Source: an uncultured Actinomycetes bacterium (GTDB taxonomy: Bacteria > Actinomycetota > Actinomycetes > S36-B12). Taken from it: 10,979 nucleotides of DNA. Each line of letters opens with the position of its first letter. Position 1 is the stretch's first letter. A program made the position numbers and the translations under genes. Under the pieces are notes generated by a model, which was given only the letters and a program-made list of their open reading frames with translations, ran no database searches and had not been told where the DNA came from. Of this stretch, positions 1-6,577 are shown piece by piece. The stretch is taken from NCBI GenBank assembly GCA_913061025.1, contig CAJXUJ010000028.1, positions 1 to 10,979 of the forward strand. Direction: 5' to 3'.

Positions 1-782
1 TGCCGATCAACATGCTCAGCCCGCAGTTGTCCAGCCACTGGGTTGGACTCGTCACGCCGGTGCCGCGTTCTATCGCCCGACCGCTGGTCCGATCGCTCAA
101 GCATCCGGCTATCTGCCACGACCACGACATCGCGGAATACATCCCCGATCCGCCGAACGGTCTGATCACGTTCGATCGCGCGGTGGAACTGGCACTGACG
201 CGTATCAGGGAAGCCAACGTCGCCACCCGTTGGACCGGGGCAGCAACACCGGGAGCTCCCAGCGAACCACTCCCCGGCGATCCAGAGTGGGCCGGTGGCT
301 CGCTCCATACGGACGTCCGCGAAGTGGAAACCGACGCGTCCCCGGAGGAACTGTGGTCGGCCGTCGAATGCATCGGTGGTGAGAACGGCTGGTATTCCTC
401 CAGCCTCCTGTGGGAAGCACGAGGGCTTATCGACCGGGCCGTCGGCGGAGTCGGTCTTCGCCGCGGCAGGCGCAATCCCACGACACTGATGGTCGGTGAG
501 GTCGTCGACTTCTGGCGCGTTGAGGAACGGCTGCCCCCGCGACTCCTGCGACTTCGAGCCGAGATGAAGATGCCGGGCCGAGCCTGGCTGGAATTCACCG
601 TTCAGCCCCGCGAGGGTGGCGGTTCTCGACTCATCCAGCGAGCGGTCTACTGGCCGCGCGGTATCGCCGGCCACGCCTACTGGTGGTCGGTGGCCCCCTT
701 CCACGCCTTCGTCTTCCCGCCCATGGCCCGGCACATCGTTGAACGGGCTGAATCCACGAACCGGCTTGCTTCGGCCGCATAG
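1..782 (+). CDS. SDR-type NAD(P)-binding/DUF2867 protein, C-terminal part (5' end outside window)
   Basis: The reading frame is open from the left edge (first full codon at base 3), so the N-terminus is missing and the ATG at 12 is internal. About 260 residues are visible. Counting from the Met at base 12, residues 11-18 (GLVTPVPR) and 42-50 (EYIPDPPNG) resemble the end of an atypical NAD(P)H-binding SDR domain. The DUF2867 region runs from about 95 to 245, with the family-typical stretches GGENGWYS (122-129), VGLRRGRRNP (147-156), DFWRVEE (166-172), LRAEMKMPG (181-189) and the aromatic GHAYWWSVAPFH (220-231). Full-length members, a Rossmann-like domain followed by DUF2867, are usually near 480-500 residues. 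I know of no established reaction; an NAD(P)H-dependent epimerase or reductase role is only suggested by the fold. It lies 20 bp upstream of glbO on the same strand, so co-transcription is possible. Confidence 0.85.
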   Translation, partial: PINMLSPQLSSHWVGLVTPVPRSIARPLVRSLKHPAICHDHDIAEYIPDPPNGLITFDRAVELALTRIREANVATRWTGAATPGAPSEPLPGDPEWAGGSLHTDVREVETDASPEELWSAVECIGGENGWYSSSLLWEARGLIDRAVGGVGLRRGRRNPTTLMVGEVVDFWRVEERLPPRLLRLRAEMKMPGRAWLEFTVQPREGGGSRLIQRAVYWPRGIAGHAYWWSVAPFHAFVFPPMARHIVERAESTNRLASAA

Positions 783-802
783 GCATCCGACACAATCAAC
801 GT

Positions 803-1234
803 GTGAGCGAGCAGGTCGAGCAGACCCCCTACGAGGTATTCGGCGGTCGGGATTTTTTCACCCGTCTCGTGGCGGCCTTCTACGAACGGGTGTCAAACGA
901 CGACGTCCTCCGACCGATGTATCCACCCGGTTCCCTGGACGCTGCCGAGTGGCGGCTGCGCTCATTCTTAGAGCAGTACTGGGGCGGACCCACCGACTAC
1001 AGCGATCAACGCGGCCACCCCAGGCTTCGCATGCGACACGTGGGCTTTGCCATCGACGCGACCGCACGCGACCATTGGCTGATGCACATGCGTGAGGCCC
1101 TCGACGAGCAGCACCTACCGCCGGAACAAGATCACGTCCTGTGGCAGTACCTGCAGGGGGCCGCCTTCGCCATGCAGAATGTTGCCGACGAACCACCCCC
1201 GGGCACGGTCTTCGAGGCCGACCCCACCCGCTAG
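803..1234 (+). CDS. glbO: Group II truncated haemoglobin (trHbO)
   Basis: A 143-residue single-domain globin closely resembling mycobacterial GlbO. Haem-pocket residues can be placed by comparison: Tyr27 (B10), Tyr40 (CD1), proximal His79 (F8) in RLRMRH, and Trp92 (G8), the hallmark of group II. The block FLEQYWGGPTDYS (55-67) followed by QRGHPRLRMRH (69-79) is near-diagnostic. The family binds O2 with high affinity in the cytoplasm and is linked to O2/NO chemistry, peroxide handling and respiration. The N-terminus carries about eight residues beyond the usual start, and about 15 proline/acidic residues follow the last helix. The start is GTG at 803; an out-of-frame GTG at 801 overlaps it. 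No Shine-Dalgarno sequence is visible upstream. A -10-like CACAAT at 791-796 lies six bases before the GTG, so the message could be leaderless or read through from the gene upstream. The alpha-glucosidase follows 40 bp later. Confidence 0.95.
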   Translation: MSEQVEQTPYEVFGGRDFFTRLVAAFYERVSNDDVLRPMYPPGSLDAAEWRLRSFLEQYWGGPTDYSDQRGHPRLRMRHVGFAIDATARDHWLMHMREALDEQHLPPEQDHVLWQYLQGAAFAMQNVADEPPPGTVFEADPTR

Positions 1235-1274
1235 CACGACGCCAGACAACCCACCCGAAACCTCAGGAGAGCAG

Positions 1275-2990
1275 ATGAACGCGACCGATCGTGTATGCGC
1301 TTACAGGCGCGACCGCGACTGGTGGCAGGACGCGGTCGTCTACCAGGTCTACCCCCGCAGTTTCGCCGATTCCGACGGCGACGGCATCGGGGACCTCCCC
1401 GGGATTCTCGATCGCCTCGACTACCTCGTCGACCTCGGAATCGACGCTGTGTGGATCTCTCCGTTCTATACGTCACCACTGCACGACGGTGGCTACGACG
1501 TTGCGGACTACCGCGACGTGGACGAACGCCTCGGCACCCTCGCGGACATCGATTCGTTGATCGCCGGCGCCCACGAGCGAGGCCTTCGCGTGATCATGGA
1601 CATCGTTCCCAACCACACCAGCAGCGAACACCGCTGGTTCCGCGAAGTTCTGGAAAGCGAGCCGGGTTCACCCGCCTGGGCGCGCTACCTGATCCGGCCC
1701 GGCAAAGGCGCCGATCACCGCGAACCTCCCAACAACTGGCGCAGCGTCTTCCACGGGCCCGGATGGTCGCGACTCGTCCTTGCCGACGGAACCCAGACCG
1801 ATTACTGGTACCTGCATCTGTTTGACGACACCCAGCCCGACCTCGACTGGACCAACCCCGAAGTCCGCGCAGAATTCCGCGACACGCTGCGATTCTGGTT
1901 CGACCGAGGTGTCGACGGATTCCGGATCGACGTGGCCCACGGTCTCGTCAAAGACCCTGACCTGCCTGATATGGATTACGACGCAATCCCGGAAAGCGAG
2001 ATCCTCGGTGTGGCGCCGCATGCGCCCTACTGGGATCAAGACGGAGTGCACGAGATCTATCGAGAATGGCGCGAGGTTGCCGATCAGTACGAACCACCTC
2101 GCATCTTCTGCGGTGAAACGTGGGCCCCTACCGCCGAGCGCCTGGCGCTGTACCAGCGACCCGACGAGCTCCATACGTCTTTCAACTTCGACTACCTCGC
2201 CGCCGGATGGAATCTTGATCGCATGCGTCGATCGATCGACGCGACGGTCGAGAACCACCTGAAGGTCGGGGCGCCGCCAACCTGGGTGCTCAGCAACCAC
2301 GATGTGATTCGTCACGCGACGCGATTTGCCCCAACACCCGACGGCAAGGCGGTCACCAAGCCGATGGTGGTTGACGCCGCGCGTGGGTTGCGTCGAGCAC
2401 GAGCGGCAACGGTTTTCATGCTGGGGCTGCCTGGCTCGGCTTACCTGTACCAGGGTGAGGAATTGGGCTTACCGGAAGTCTTCGATCTCCCCGATGATGC
2501 TCGCCAGGATCCGGTGTGGATTCGAAGCAAGGGCACCGACACTGGCCGGGATGGATGCCGTGTGCCTATCCCCTGGCAGGGAACTGCACCGAGTTACGGG
2601 TTCGGGCCAGGGCCCGACACATGGCTACCGCAGCCGGAGTCTTGGGCCGAACTTGCGGTGGATGTTCAAGACGATGTCGAATCGTCCACCCTCTCCCTCT
2701 ACCGTCGAGCTCTCGAGCGTCGTCACGCCGAGGATGCGCTCGGGCAAGGGCCAATGGCGTGGCTTGATGATGCCCCCGACGGAGTTCTCGCACTGCGACG
2801 ATCCACCGAGGAAGACGGACGCCCGGGAGTGCTCGTTGTCATCAACATGTCGGCGGAACTCGTTCATCTGCCGCCTTCATGGGGCGATGACCTACTGCTG
2901 GAATCGAGCGACGACGTTGCGGTGGTCAACACCGACGACGGCCCGCACGTGGTTATCGGAGCGGAAACCGCGGTCTGGCTACGCGGCTAG
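1275..2990 (+). CDS. aglA: GH13 family alpha-glucosidase (oligo-1,6-glucosidase/maltase type)
   Basis: 571 residues; hydrolyses alpha-glucosidic bonds at the non-reducing ends of maltose- or isomaltose-type oligosaccharides. No signal peptide is visible, so it is probably cytoplasmic. The (beta/alpha)8 barrel starts at about residue 16 (WWQDAVVYQVYPRSF). Conserved regions: a calcium-site-like loop DSDGDGIGD (32-40), region I DIVPNH (109-114), region V QPDLDW (187-192), region II GFRIDV with nucleophile Asp219, acid/base Glu281 in CGETW, and region IV SNHD with Asp343. A beta-sandwich domain follows from about 480 to the end. Val220 directly after the nucleophile is the residue linked to alpha-1,6 acceptance in yeast and Bacillus enzymes, but specificity cannot be settled from this alone; trehalose synthase is less likely given the length and lack of its extra domain. 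ATG 1275 was chosen because AGGAG (1265-1269) precedes it by five bases; the frame stays open to 1092, but that would overlap glbO. Confidence 0.94.
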   Translation: MNATDRVCAYRRDRDWWQDAVVYQVYPRSFADSDGDGIGDLPGILDRLDYLVDLGIDAVWISPFYTSPLHDGGYDVADYRDVDERLGTLADIDSLIAGAHERGLRVIMDIVPNHTSSEHRWFREVLESEPGSPAWARYLIRPGKGADHREPPNNWRSVFHGPGWSRLVLADGTQTDYWYLHLFDDTQPDLDWTNPEVRAEFRDTLRFWFDRGVDGFRIDVAHGLVKDPDLPDMDYDAIPESEILGVAPHAPYWDQDGVHEIYREWREVADQYEPPRIFCGETWAPTAERLALYQRPDELHTSFNFDYLAAGWNLDRMRRSIDATVENHLKVGAPPTWVLSNHDVIRHATRFAPTPDGKAVTKPMVVDAARGLRRARAATVFMLGLPGSAYLYQGEELGLPEVFDLPDDARQDPVWIRSKGTDTGRDGCRVPIPWQGTAPSYGFGPGPDTWLPQPESWAELAVDVQDDVESSTLSLYRRALERRHAEDALGQGPMAWLDDAPDGVLALRRSTEEDGRPGVLVVINMSAELVHLPPSWGDDLLLESSDDVAVVNTDDGPHVVIGAETAVWLRG

Positions 2991-2999
2991 TACGTCACC

Positions 3000-3686
3000 T
3001 CAGCTAACGACGCGAAGCCCCAGGCGAGCTTCGATCCCCGCCGTGTAACTGAAGATCTGGCCGCGCGGCGTGGATAGCCGCTTCCACGGACCACAGGTTG
3101 CTGCCGTGACCCGAAGCGGTTCGTCGGTGAGGAGTCGCAGCCGTCGGGCAGCGTGCAGGACCCGCATCGGCAAGCCGGCCCACGCCGCCCTCGACCAGAT
3201 CTCGTCGGCTACGTAGGTTGCCTGCCGCTCCGACATACCCGCGGTCCGCTCACGGAACTCTTCAACCGCCTCGCGAATACTCGGAGTGATATCGCTTGAC
3301 ACTCCGTGAATCGGCATCTGCCAGCCATCCCGAGGAGGCAGACTGGCAAGCGTCAGACCCTGGCCAACGGGGGCACTCACGACCGGTAACGATGCAACAT
3401 CGAAGCGAACAGGATTGCCCGATCCCAAGGCATCCTCGAAGCCGGTAATCATCGAAGCCAAAGAGGTGATGACGTCGTCGTCGACCGCCGCAGTGGAAAC
3501 CTCCGCCGGTACGGCAAAGGCGCACATGACATCCATCGGCAGCACCGAGTACAGGACGATCGCGCGTTCACCCACGTGAACCCGTGTGGCTGTGAGCGGC
3601 TCCCATTCCAAAAGCCGCCGCCCGATGAGACTGAGCACCCGGGCCTCGGACTCAGCCACTGTGACGGTGTGACCGGCGGACTCCAC
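3000..3686 (-). CDS. Conserved actinobacterial protein of unknown function (Rv2474c-like)
   Basis: 228 residues with no domain I can name. The first ~110 residues look alpha/beta, followed by segments that resemble the M. tuberculosis Rv2474c family as I remember it: LPPRDGWQMP (115-124), a helix around 135-150, DEIWSRAAWAGLPMRVLHAARRL (split here as DEIWSRAAWAG at ~161-171 and LPMRVLHAARRL at ~172-183) and GPWKRLSTPRGQIF near 200-213. No signal peptide or membrane segment is seen. The start is GTG at 3686, chosen because GGAGG (complement of 3691-3695) precedes it by four bases. It is the last gene of the minus-strand series, 15 bp after the thioesterase, and its stop lies 9 bp from the stop of the convergent alpha-glucosidase. 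Its constant position after the thioesterase suggests a shared role, perhaps in acyl-CoA or fatty-acid metabolism, but this is inference; function is unknown. Confidence 0.8.
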   Translation of the reverse strand: MESAGHTVTVAESEARVLSLIGRRLLEWEPLTATRVHVGERAIVLYSVLPMDVMCAFAVPAEVSTAAVDDDVITSLASMITGFEDALGSGNPVRFDVASLPVVSAPVGQGLTLASLPPRDGWQMPIHGVSSDITPSIREAVEEFRERTAGMSERQATYVADEIWSRAAWAGLPMRVLHAARRLRLLTDEPLRVTAATCGPWKRLSTPRGQIFSYTAGIEARLGLRVVS

Positions 3687-3701
3687 GGGGCCTCCCTGGG
3701 C

Positions 3702-4103
3702 CTACTCCTGCTCGAGGTGCTCCTCGATCATCCGGCGAAATGCATCGGGAATCGGTCGAGAAGAACGCGACTCCTTATCGAAACACACCATGACGGATTT
3801 CGCATCCGCGGCCAGTTCTCCCTCGTCGATCAACTGGGTCTGCATCGTGAACGACGACGTTCCCAGGTGGGAGAACCATGTTCGGGCCACAAGTGGCGAC
3901 ACGCTGAAGGAAATGGGTCGTAGGTAATCGATCTCCTGGCGAACCACCACTTGACCGATCACACCTCGGTCACTCAGACCCAGTTGGCGGTAGACCCGCA
4001 CCCGGGCTTCCATGACGTAATCAAGGAACGTCGCGTTGCTCACATGGTCGTACGGATCGAGATCCTTGAACCTCTTGGCGACCTCGATATCGAAGATCGT
4101 CAT
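3702..4103 (-). CDS. Acyl-CoA thioesterase, single hotdog domain (4HBT family)
   Basis: 133 residues, the normal length of a one-domain 4-hydroxybenzoyl-CoA-thioesterase-type hotdog protein, which cleaves acyl-CoA to free acid and CoA, usually as a tetramer. The N-terminal signature RFKDLDPYDHVSNATFLDY (11-29) contains Asp16, aligned with the catalytic Asp17 of the Pseudomonas enzyme, and His20 and Asn23 of the family 'HVNN' box (here HVSN). Glu32 in MEAR is on the hotdog helix. Beta strands follow (VRQEIDYLRPI, ARTWFSHLGTSSFTMQTQL). The substrate chain length cannot be read from the sequence. The ATG at 4103 overlaps the ettA stop by one base (TGATG on the minus strand) and has no Shine-Dalgarno of its own, pointing to translational coupling with ettA. 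From memory, the M. tuberculosis counterpart is Rv2475c. Confidence 0.92.
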   Translation of the reverse strand: MTIFDIEVAKRFKDLDPYDHVSNATFLDYVMEARVRVYRQLGLSDRGVIGQVVVRQEIDYLRPISFSVSPLVARTWFSHLGTSSFTMQTQLIDEGELAADAKSVMVCFDKESRSSRPIPDAFRRMIEEHLEQE

Positions 4104-5800
4104 CAGTCGCGAGTGAGTTTGCGATACGTGGCGCGGTGAGGGCGTGCTGCTTCTTCACCGAGGCGCTCCACCTTGTTCTTCTCATACGCGTCGAAGTTGC
4201 CTTCGAACCAGAACCATTGCGAATCCCCCTCGTACGCGAGGATGTGGGTGGCAATGCGGTCCAGGAACCAGCGATCGTGCGATGTGATCACCGCGCAACC
4301 CGGGAACTCCAAAAGGGCGTTCTCGAGTGACCCGAGTGTCTCGACGTCGAGATCGTTGGTCGGCTCATCGAGCAACAGCAGGTTGCCGCCCATTTTCAAG
4401 GTGAGCGCGAGATTCAACCTGTTGCGCTCACCGCCGGAGAGCACCTTCGCCGGCTTCTGCTGATCGGGACCCTTGAAACCGAATGCGGAGACATAGGCAC
4501 GTGACGGCAGTTCGACGTTTCCTACCTTGATCCAGTCGAGGCCGTCACTCACGACCTCCCAGACGTTCTTGGACGGATCGAGTCCAGCACGCGACTGGTC
4601 GACATAGGACAGCGAGACGGTCTCACCAACCTTGATGTCTCCCATCGTGGGGAGTTCGTCCTTGTCTTCTGAGTCACCAGTAGCAGCCGCGACGAGCATC
4701 TTGAACAGCGTGGTCTTGCCCACACCGTTGGGACCGATGACGCCGACGATGCCATTACGCGGCAGCGTGAACGAGAGATCATCGATGAGGATCCGATCAC
4801 CGAACGCCTTGGTGAGGTGATCGACCTCAACCACCACGTTGCCCAAACGAGGACCCGGCGGAATCTGGATCTCCTCCATATCCAACTTGCGGGTCTTCTC
4901 CGCCTCGGCGGCCATCTCCTCGTAGCGCTGCAAGCGCGACCGTGACTTCGTCTGGCGAGCCTTGGCGTTCGAACGAACCCACTCGAGTTCCTCGGTGAGG
5001 CGCTTTTGAAGTTTGACGTCCTTCTGCCCCTCGACCTTCATGCGTGCGGCCTTGGTCTCGAGATACGTCGAGTAATTGCCCTGGTAGGGGTAGGCGCGAC
5101 CGCGGTCGAGTTCGAGGATCCACTCGGCGACGTTGTCCAGGAAGTAGCGGTCGTGGGTGATGGCAACGACTGTGCCGGGGTAGCGCTCGAGGTACTGCTC
5201 CAGCCAATTCACGCTCTCGGCATCGAGATGGTTGGTGGGCTCGTCGAGGAGCAGCAGATCCGGGGCTTGCAGCAGAAGTTTGCACAGCGCCACGCGACGC
5301 TTCTCACCGCCGGACAGCACGGTCACATCAGCATCGCCAGCAGGACACCGCAGCGCGTCCATCGCCTGCTCGAGTTGGGCGTCGAGATCCCAGGCATTCT
5401 TGTGGTCGATCGCCTCTTGCAGTTTGCCCATCTCCGCGAGCAGGGTGTCGTAGTCGGCGTCCGGGTCGGCCAACTCAGCGGAGATCTCGTTGAACCGGTC
5501 GACCATGGCCTTTGTCTCGGCGACCCCGTCTTGAACGTTCTCCAGCACAGTCTTGGATTCATCCAACTGTGGTTCCTGCATCAAGATCCCGACCGAGTAG
5601 CCCTCCATCAGCTTCGCTTCGCCGTTGGAGACGTCATCGACGCCGGCCATGATCTTCAGCAAGCTCGACTTACCGGCACCGTTCGGGCCGACAACGCCGA
5701 TCTTTGCTCCCGGCAGGAACGCGAGCGTCACATCGTCGAGGACCACCTTGTCCCCGTGCGCCTTGCGGGCCTTTTGCAGCGTGTAGATGAACTCAGCCAT
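4103..5800 (-). CDS. ettA: Energy-dependent translational throttle protein EttA (ABC-F ATPase)
   Basis: 565 residues, the usual length for EttA, a soluble tandem ABC ATPase that binds the ribosomal E site and gates entry into elongation according to the ATP/ADP ratio. ABC1: Walker A GPNGAGKS (38-45), signature LSGGE (162-166), Walker B LLLLDEP with Glu187, H-loop His216. The P-site tRNA interaction linker is the charged helical stretch of about 245-310, including RSNAKARQTKSRSRL. ABC2: Walker A GPNGVGKT (356-363), signature LSGGE (454-458), Walker B with Glu479, His508. Both sites look intact. The arm inserted in ABC1 (about 90-140) is the EttA type, which separates it from Uup or antibiotic-resistance ABC-F proteins. 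The ATG at 5800 was chosen because MAEFIYTLQK is the family N-terminus and GAAAGG lies about six bases upstream; the open frame beyond it overlaps vapC. It follows vapC by 26 bp, with no convincing private promoter. Confidence 0.98.
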   Translation of the reverse strand: MAEFIYTLQKARKAHGDKVVLDDVTLAFLPGAKIGVVGPNGAGKSSLLKIMAGVDDVSNGEAKLMEGYSVGILMQEPQLDESKTVLENVQDGVAETKAMVDRFNEISAELADPDADYDTLLAEMGKLQEAIDHKNAWDLDAQLEQAMDALRCPAGDADVTVLSGGEKRRVALCKLLLQAPDLLLLDEPTNHLDAESVNWLEQYLERYPGTVVAITHDRYFLDNVAEWILELDRGRAYPYQGNYSTYLETKAARMKVEGQKDVKLQKRLTEELEWVRSNAKARQTKSRSRLQRYEEMAAEAEKTRKLDMEEIQIPPGPRLGNVVVEVDHLTKAFGDRILIDDLSFTLPRNGIVGVIGPNGVGKTTLFKMLVAAATGDSEDKDELPTMGDIKVGETVSLSYVDQSRAGLDPSKNVWEVVSDGLDWIKVGNVELPSRAYVSAFGFKGPDQQKPAKVLSGGERNRLNLALTLKMGGNLLLLDEPTNDLDVETLGSLENALLEFPGCAVITSHDRWFLDRIATHILAYEGDSQWFWFEGNFDAYEKNKVERLGEEAARPHRATYRKLTRD

Positions 5801-5826
5801 GGACAACCTTTCGTCAGGCCGGAAGC

Positions 5827-6234
5827 CTAGTTGTCCTCCACGAGAAGGAATTCGCAGCGGGGACCCGGCGCCCTGGCTAGCCGCGAATCGGTGGTCAACA
5901 GGGGTGCGTCCAGAAGCTCGGCGAGTGCCACGAACGCAGCATCGTAGGTTGAGACCGACGGAGCCAGGGAGGCGATTCTGCTGAGCAGCGTTCGAGTCGA
6001 TATCCGCTGAAGGGGAAGTTCGACAAGGGCCACGGCTTGACGATGCAGTTCCCCTGCAGACAACAAACCTCGAAGCAGGTGGCCCCGGAGGGCAGAGAGC
6101 ACTTCGAGATCGAACGCGTCCGGAGCCCACCACTCATGGAAAGTCTCGAGCGTGGCGAGCACCCGTTCGCCTCTTTCATCTCCGGCAACAACCGAGCTCA
6201 CCCAAGCGGAAGAATCCAAGACGCAAACACTCAT
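5827..6234 (-). CDS. vapC: VapC-type PIN-domain ribonuclease toxin
   Basis: 135 residues, one PIN domain, the metal-dependent RNase toxin of a type II toxin-antitoxin pair; family members usually cut tRNA or rRNA at specific sites. The acidic metal-binding residues are all present: Asp7 (VLDSSA), Glu44 (LEVLSAL), Asp98 (YDAAFVALAE) and Asp116 (TTDSRLA), so it appears catalytically intact. The ATG at 6234 overlaps the antitoxin stop in an ATGA, the usual arrangement for a coupled toxin; no strong Shine-Dalgarno precedes it. It ends 26 bp before ettA on the same strand. The RNA target cannot be deduced from the sequence. Confidence 0.93.
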   Translation of the reverse strand: MSVCVLDSSAWVSSVVAGDERGERVLATLETFHEWWAPDAFDLEVLSALRGHLLRGLLSAGELHRQAVALVELPLQRISTRTLLSRIASLAPSVSTYDAAFVALAELLDAPLLTTDSRLARAPGPRCEFLLVEDN

Positions 6235-6539
6235 GGAGTCTCATCAGCCGGATCCCAGTCCACACCCATCGCCGCGTAGACCTCCCGGGCATGGTCGAGA
6301 CGTGCTTGCCGCACGAGTTCGACTCCGTCCACCGGCTCGCCTGAGTCTGCAGGCTCACCGGCCGGTCGCTCGCGCTGCGCTCGCAGCCACGCGATGGTCT
6401 CAGCATGACTCATTCGACGGGACGGCTCGGAGATCAAGGCCAGGACGTACTGCTGCAGCGACTGCCCGTGCTCCCTGGCTGCAGCAGTAAGGCGTGCGTG
6501 CACCTCGGGCGGGACGTTCCTGATGAGGATGTTCGGCAT
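6231..6539 (-). CDS. vapB: VapB/FitA-like ribbon-helix-helix antitoxin
   Basis: 102 residues from ATG 6539. Residues 2-8 (PNILIRN) form the DNA-binding beta strand of a ribbon-helix-helix fold, followed by helix A (PEVHARLTAAAREHG, about 11-25) and helix B (SLQQYVLALISEPS, 27-40), the MazE/FitA-type arrangement that dimerises and represses its own promoter. The remaining part (about 45-102) should wrap and inhibit VapC: SHAETIAWLRAQRER, then a Pro/Gly/Asp/Glu-rich linker, then a helix VELVRQARLDHAREVYAAMG. ATG 6539 was chosen because it is the normal start of the fold. It has no Shine-Dalgarno but lies six bases after a -10 box, so the mRNA is probably leaderless. An in-frame ATG at 6581, overlapping the ssb stop in an ATGA, could give a 116-residue form with 14 extra residues. 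Its stop overlaps the vapC start. Confidence 0.88.
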   Translation of the reverse strand: MPNILIRNVPPEVHARLTAAAREHGQSLQQYVLALISEPSRRMSHAETIAWLRAQRERPAGEPADSGEPVDGVELVRQARLDHAREVYAAMGVDWDPADETP

Positions 6540-6565
6540 GCTTGCATTATGCAAGCATGCCGAAC
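6531..6565. repeat. Perfect 35-bp palindrome over the vapB start (likely VapBC operator)
   Basis: Two 16-bp arms (GTTCGGCATGCTTGCA at 6531-6546 and its exact complement at 6550-6565) flank the three bases TTA; all 16 pairs match and the symmetry stops exactly at both ends. The palindrome contains the -10 box of the predicted promoter and the vapB start codon (6537-6539). Ribbon-helix-helix antitoxins bind inverted repeats at their own promoters, so this is the natural operator for a VapBC heterooctamer. If transcribed from upstream, the RNA would form a 16-bp stem with a UAA loop holding the vapB AUG in its 3' arm. It lacks a following T-run on either strand, so it is not a standard intrinsic terminator. 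Confidence 0.85.
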
Positions 6566-6574
6566 CCGAGGCAA
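6546..6574 (-). promoter_or_regulatory. Predicted vapBC promoter giving a leaderless vapB transcript
   Basis: On the minus strand, TTGCCT (complement of 6569-6574, four of six matches to TTGACA) is followed after 17 bp by CATAAT (complement of 6546-6551, five of six matches to TATAAT). Six bases then lead to ATG 6539, which puts the expected transcription start on the A of the ATG. The -35 box lies three bases from the ssb stop codon, so the promoter is squeezed into the ssb/vapB junction. The -10 box lies inside the operator palindrome, consistent with repression by the VapBC complex. Prediction by eye only. Confidence 0.65.
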
Positions 6575-6577
6575 TAC

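Noticed and set aside
1092..1274. Upstream extension of the alpha-glucosidase frame to 1092
   Set aside because: It overlaps glbO in another frame, and ATG 1275 has a good Shine-Dalgarno five bases upstream and matches the family N-terminus.
2225..2242. Perfect 18-bp palindrome GCGTCGATCGATCGACGC
   Set aside because: It lies inside the alpha-glucosidase coding sequence and is built from CGATCG repeats encoding Arg-Ser-Ile-Asp; chance in a sequence rich in these tetramers is the simplest explanation.
1668..2315. Minus-strand frame of 215 codons opposite the alpha-glucosidase
   Set aside because: It is antisense to the catalytic core of a conserved GH13 enzyme and has no recognisable features.
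2991..2999. Bidirectional terminator between the convergent genes
   Set aside because: Only 9 bp separate the two stop codons and no hairpin with a T-run is seen there.
5006..5830. Long plus-strand frame (274 codons) opposite ettA
   Set aside because: It is the antisense of a strongly conserved ABC-F gene; its translation shows no recognisable domain.
5801..6133. Upstream extension of the ettA frame
   Set aside because: It overlaps vapC, and its translation does not resemble the ABC-F family; the start at 5800 has GAAAGG upstream and the MAEFIYTLQ N-terminus.
6531..6565. The 35-bp palindrome as an intrinsic terminator for ssb
   Set aside because: The stem is followed by no T-run on either strand, and it overlaps a promoter and a start codon, so an operator is more likely.
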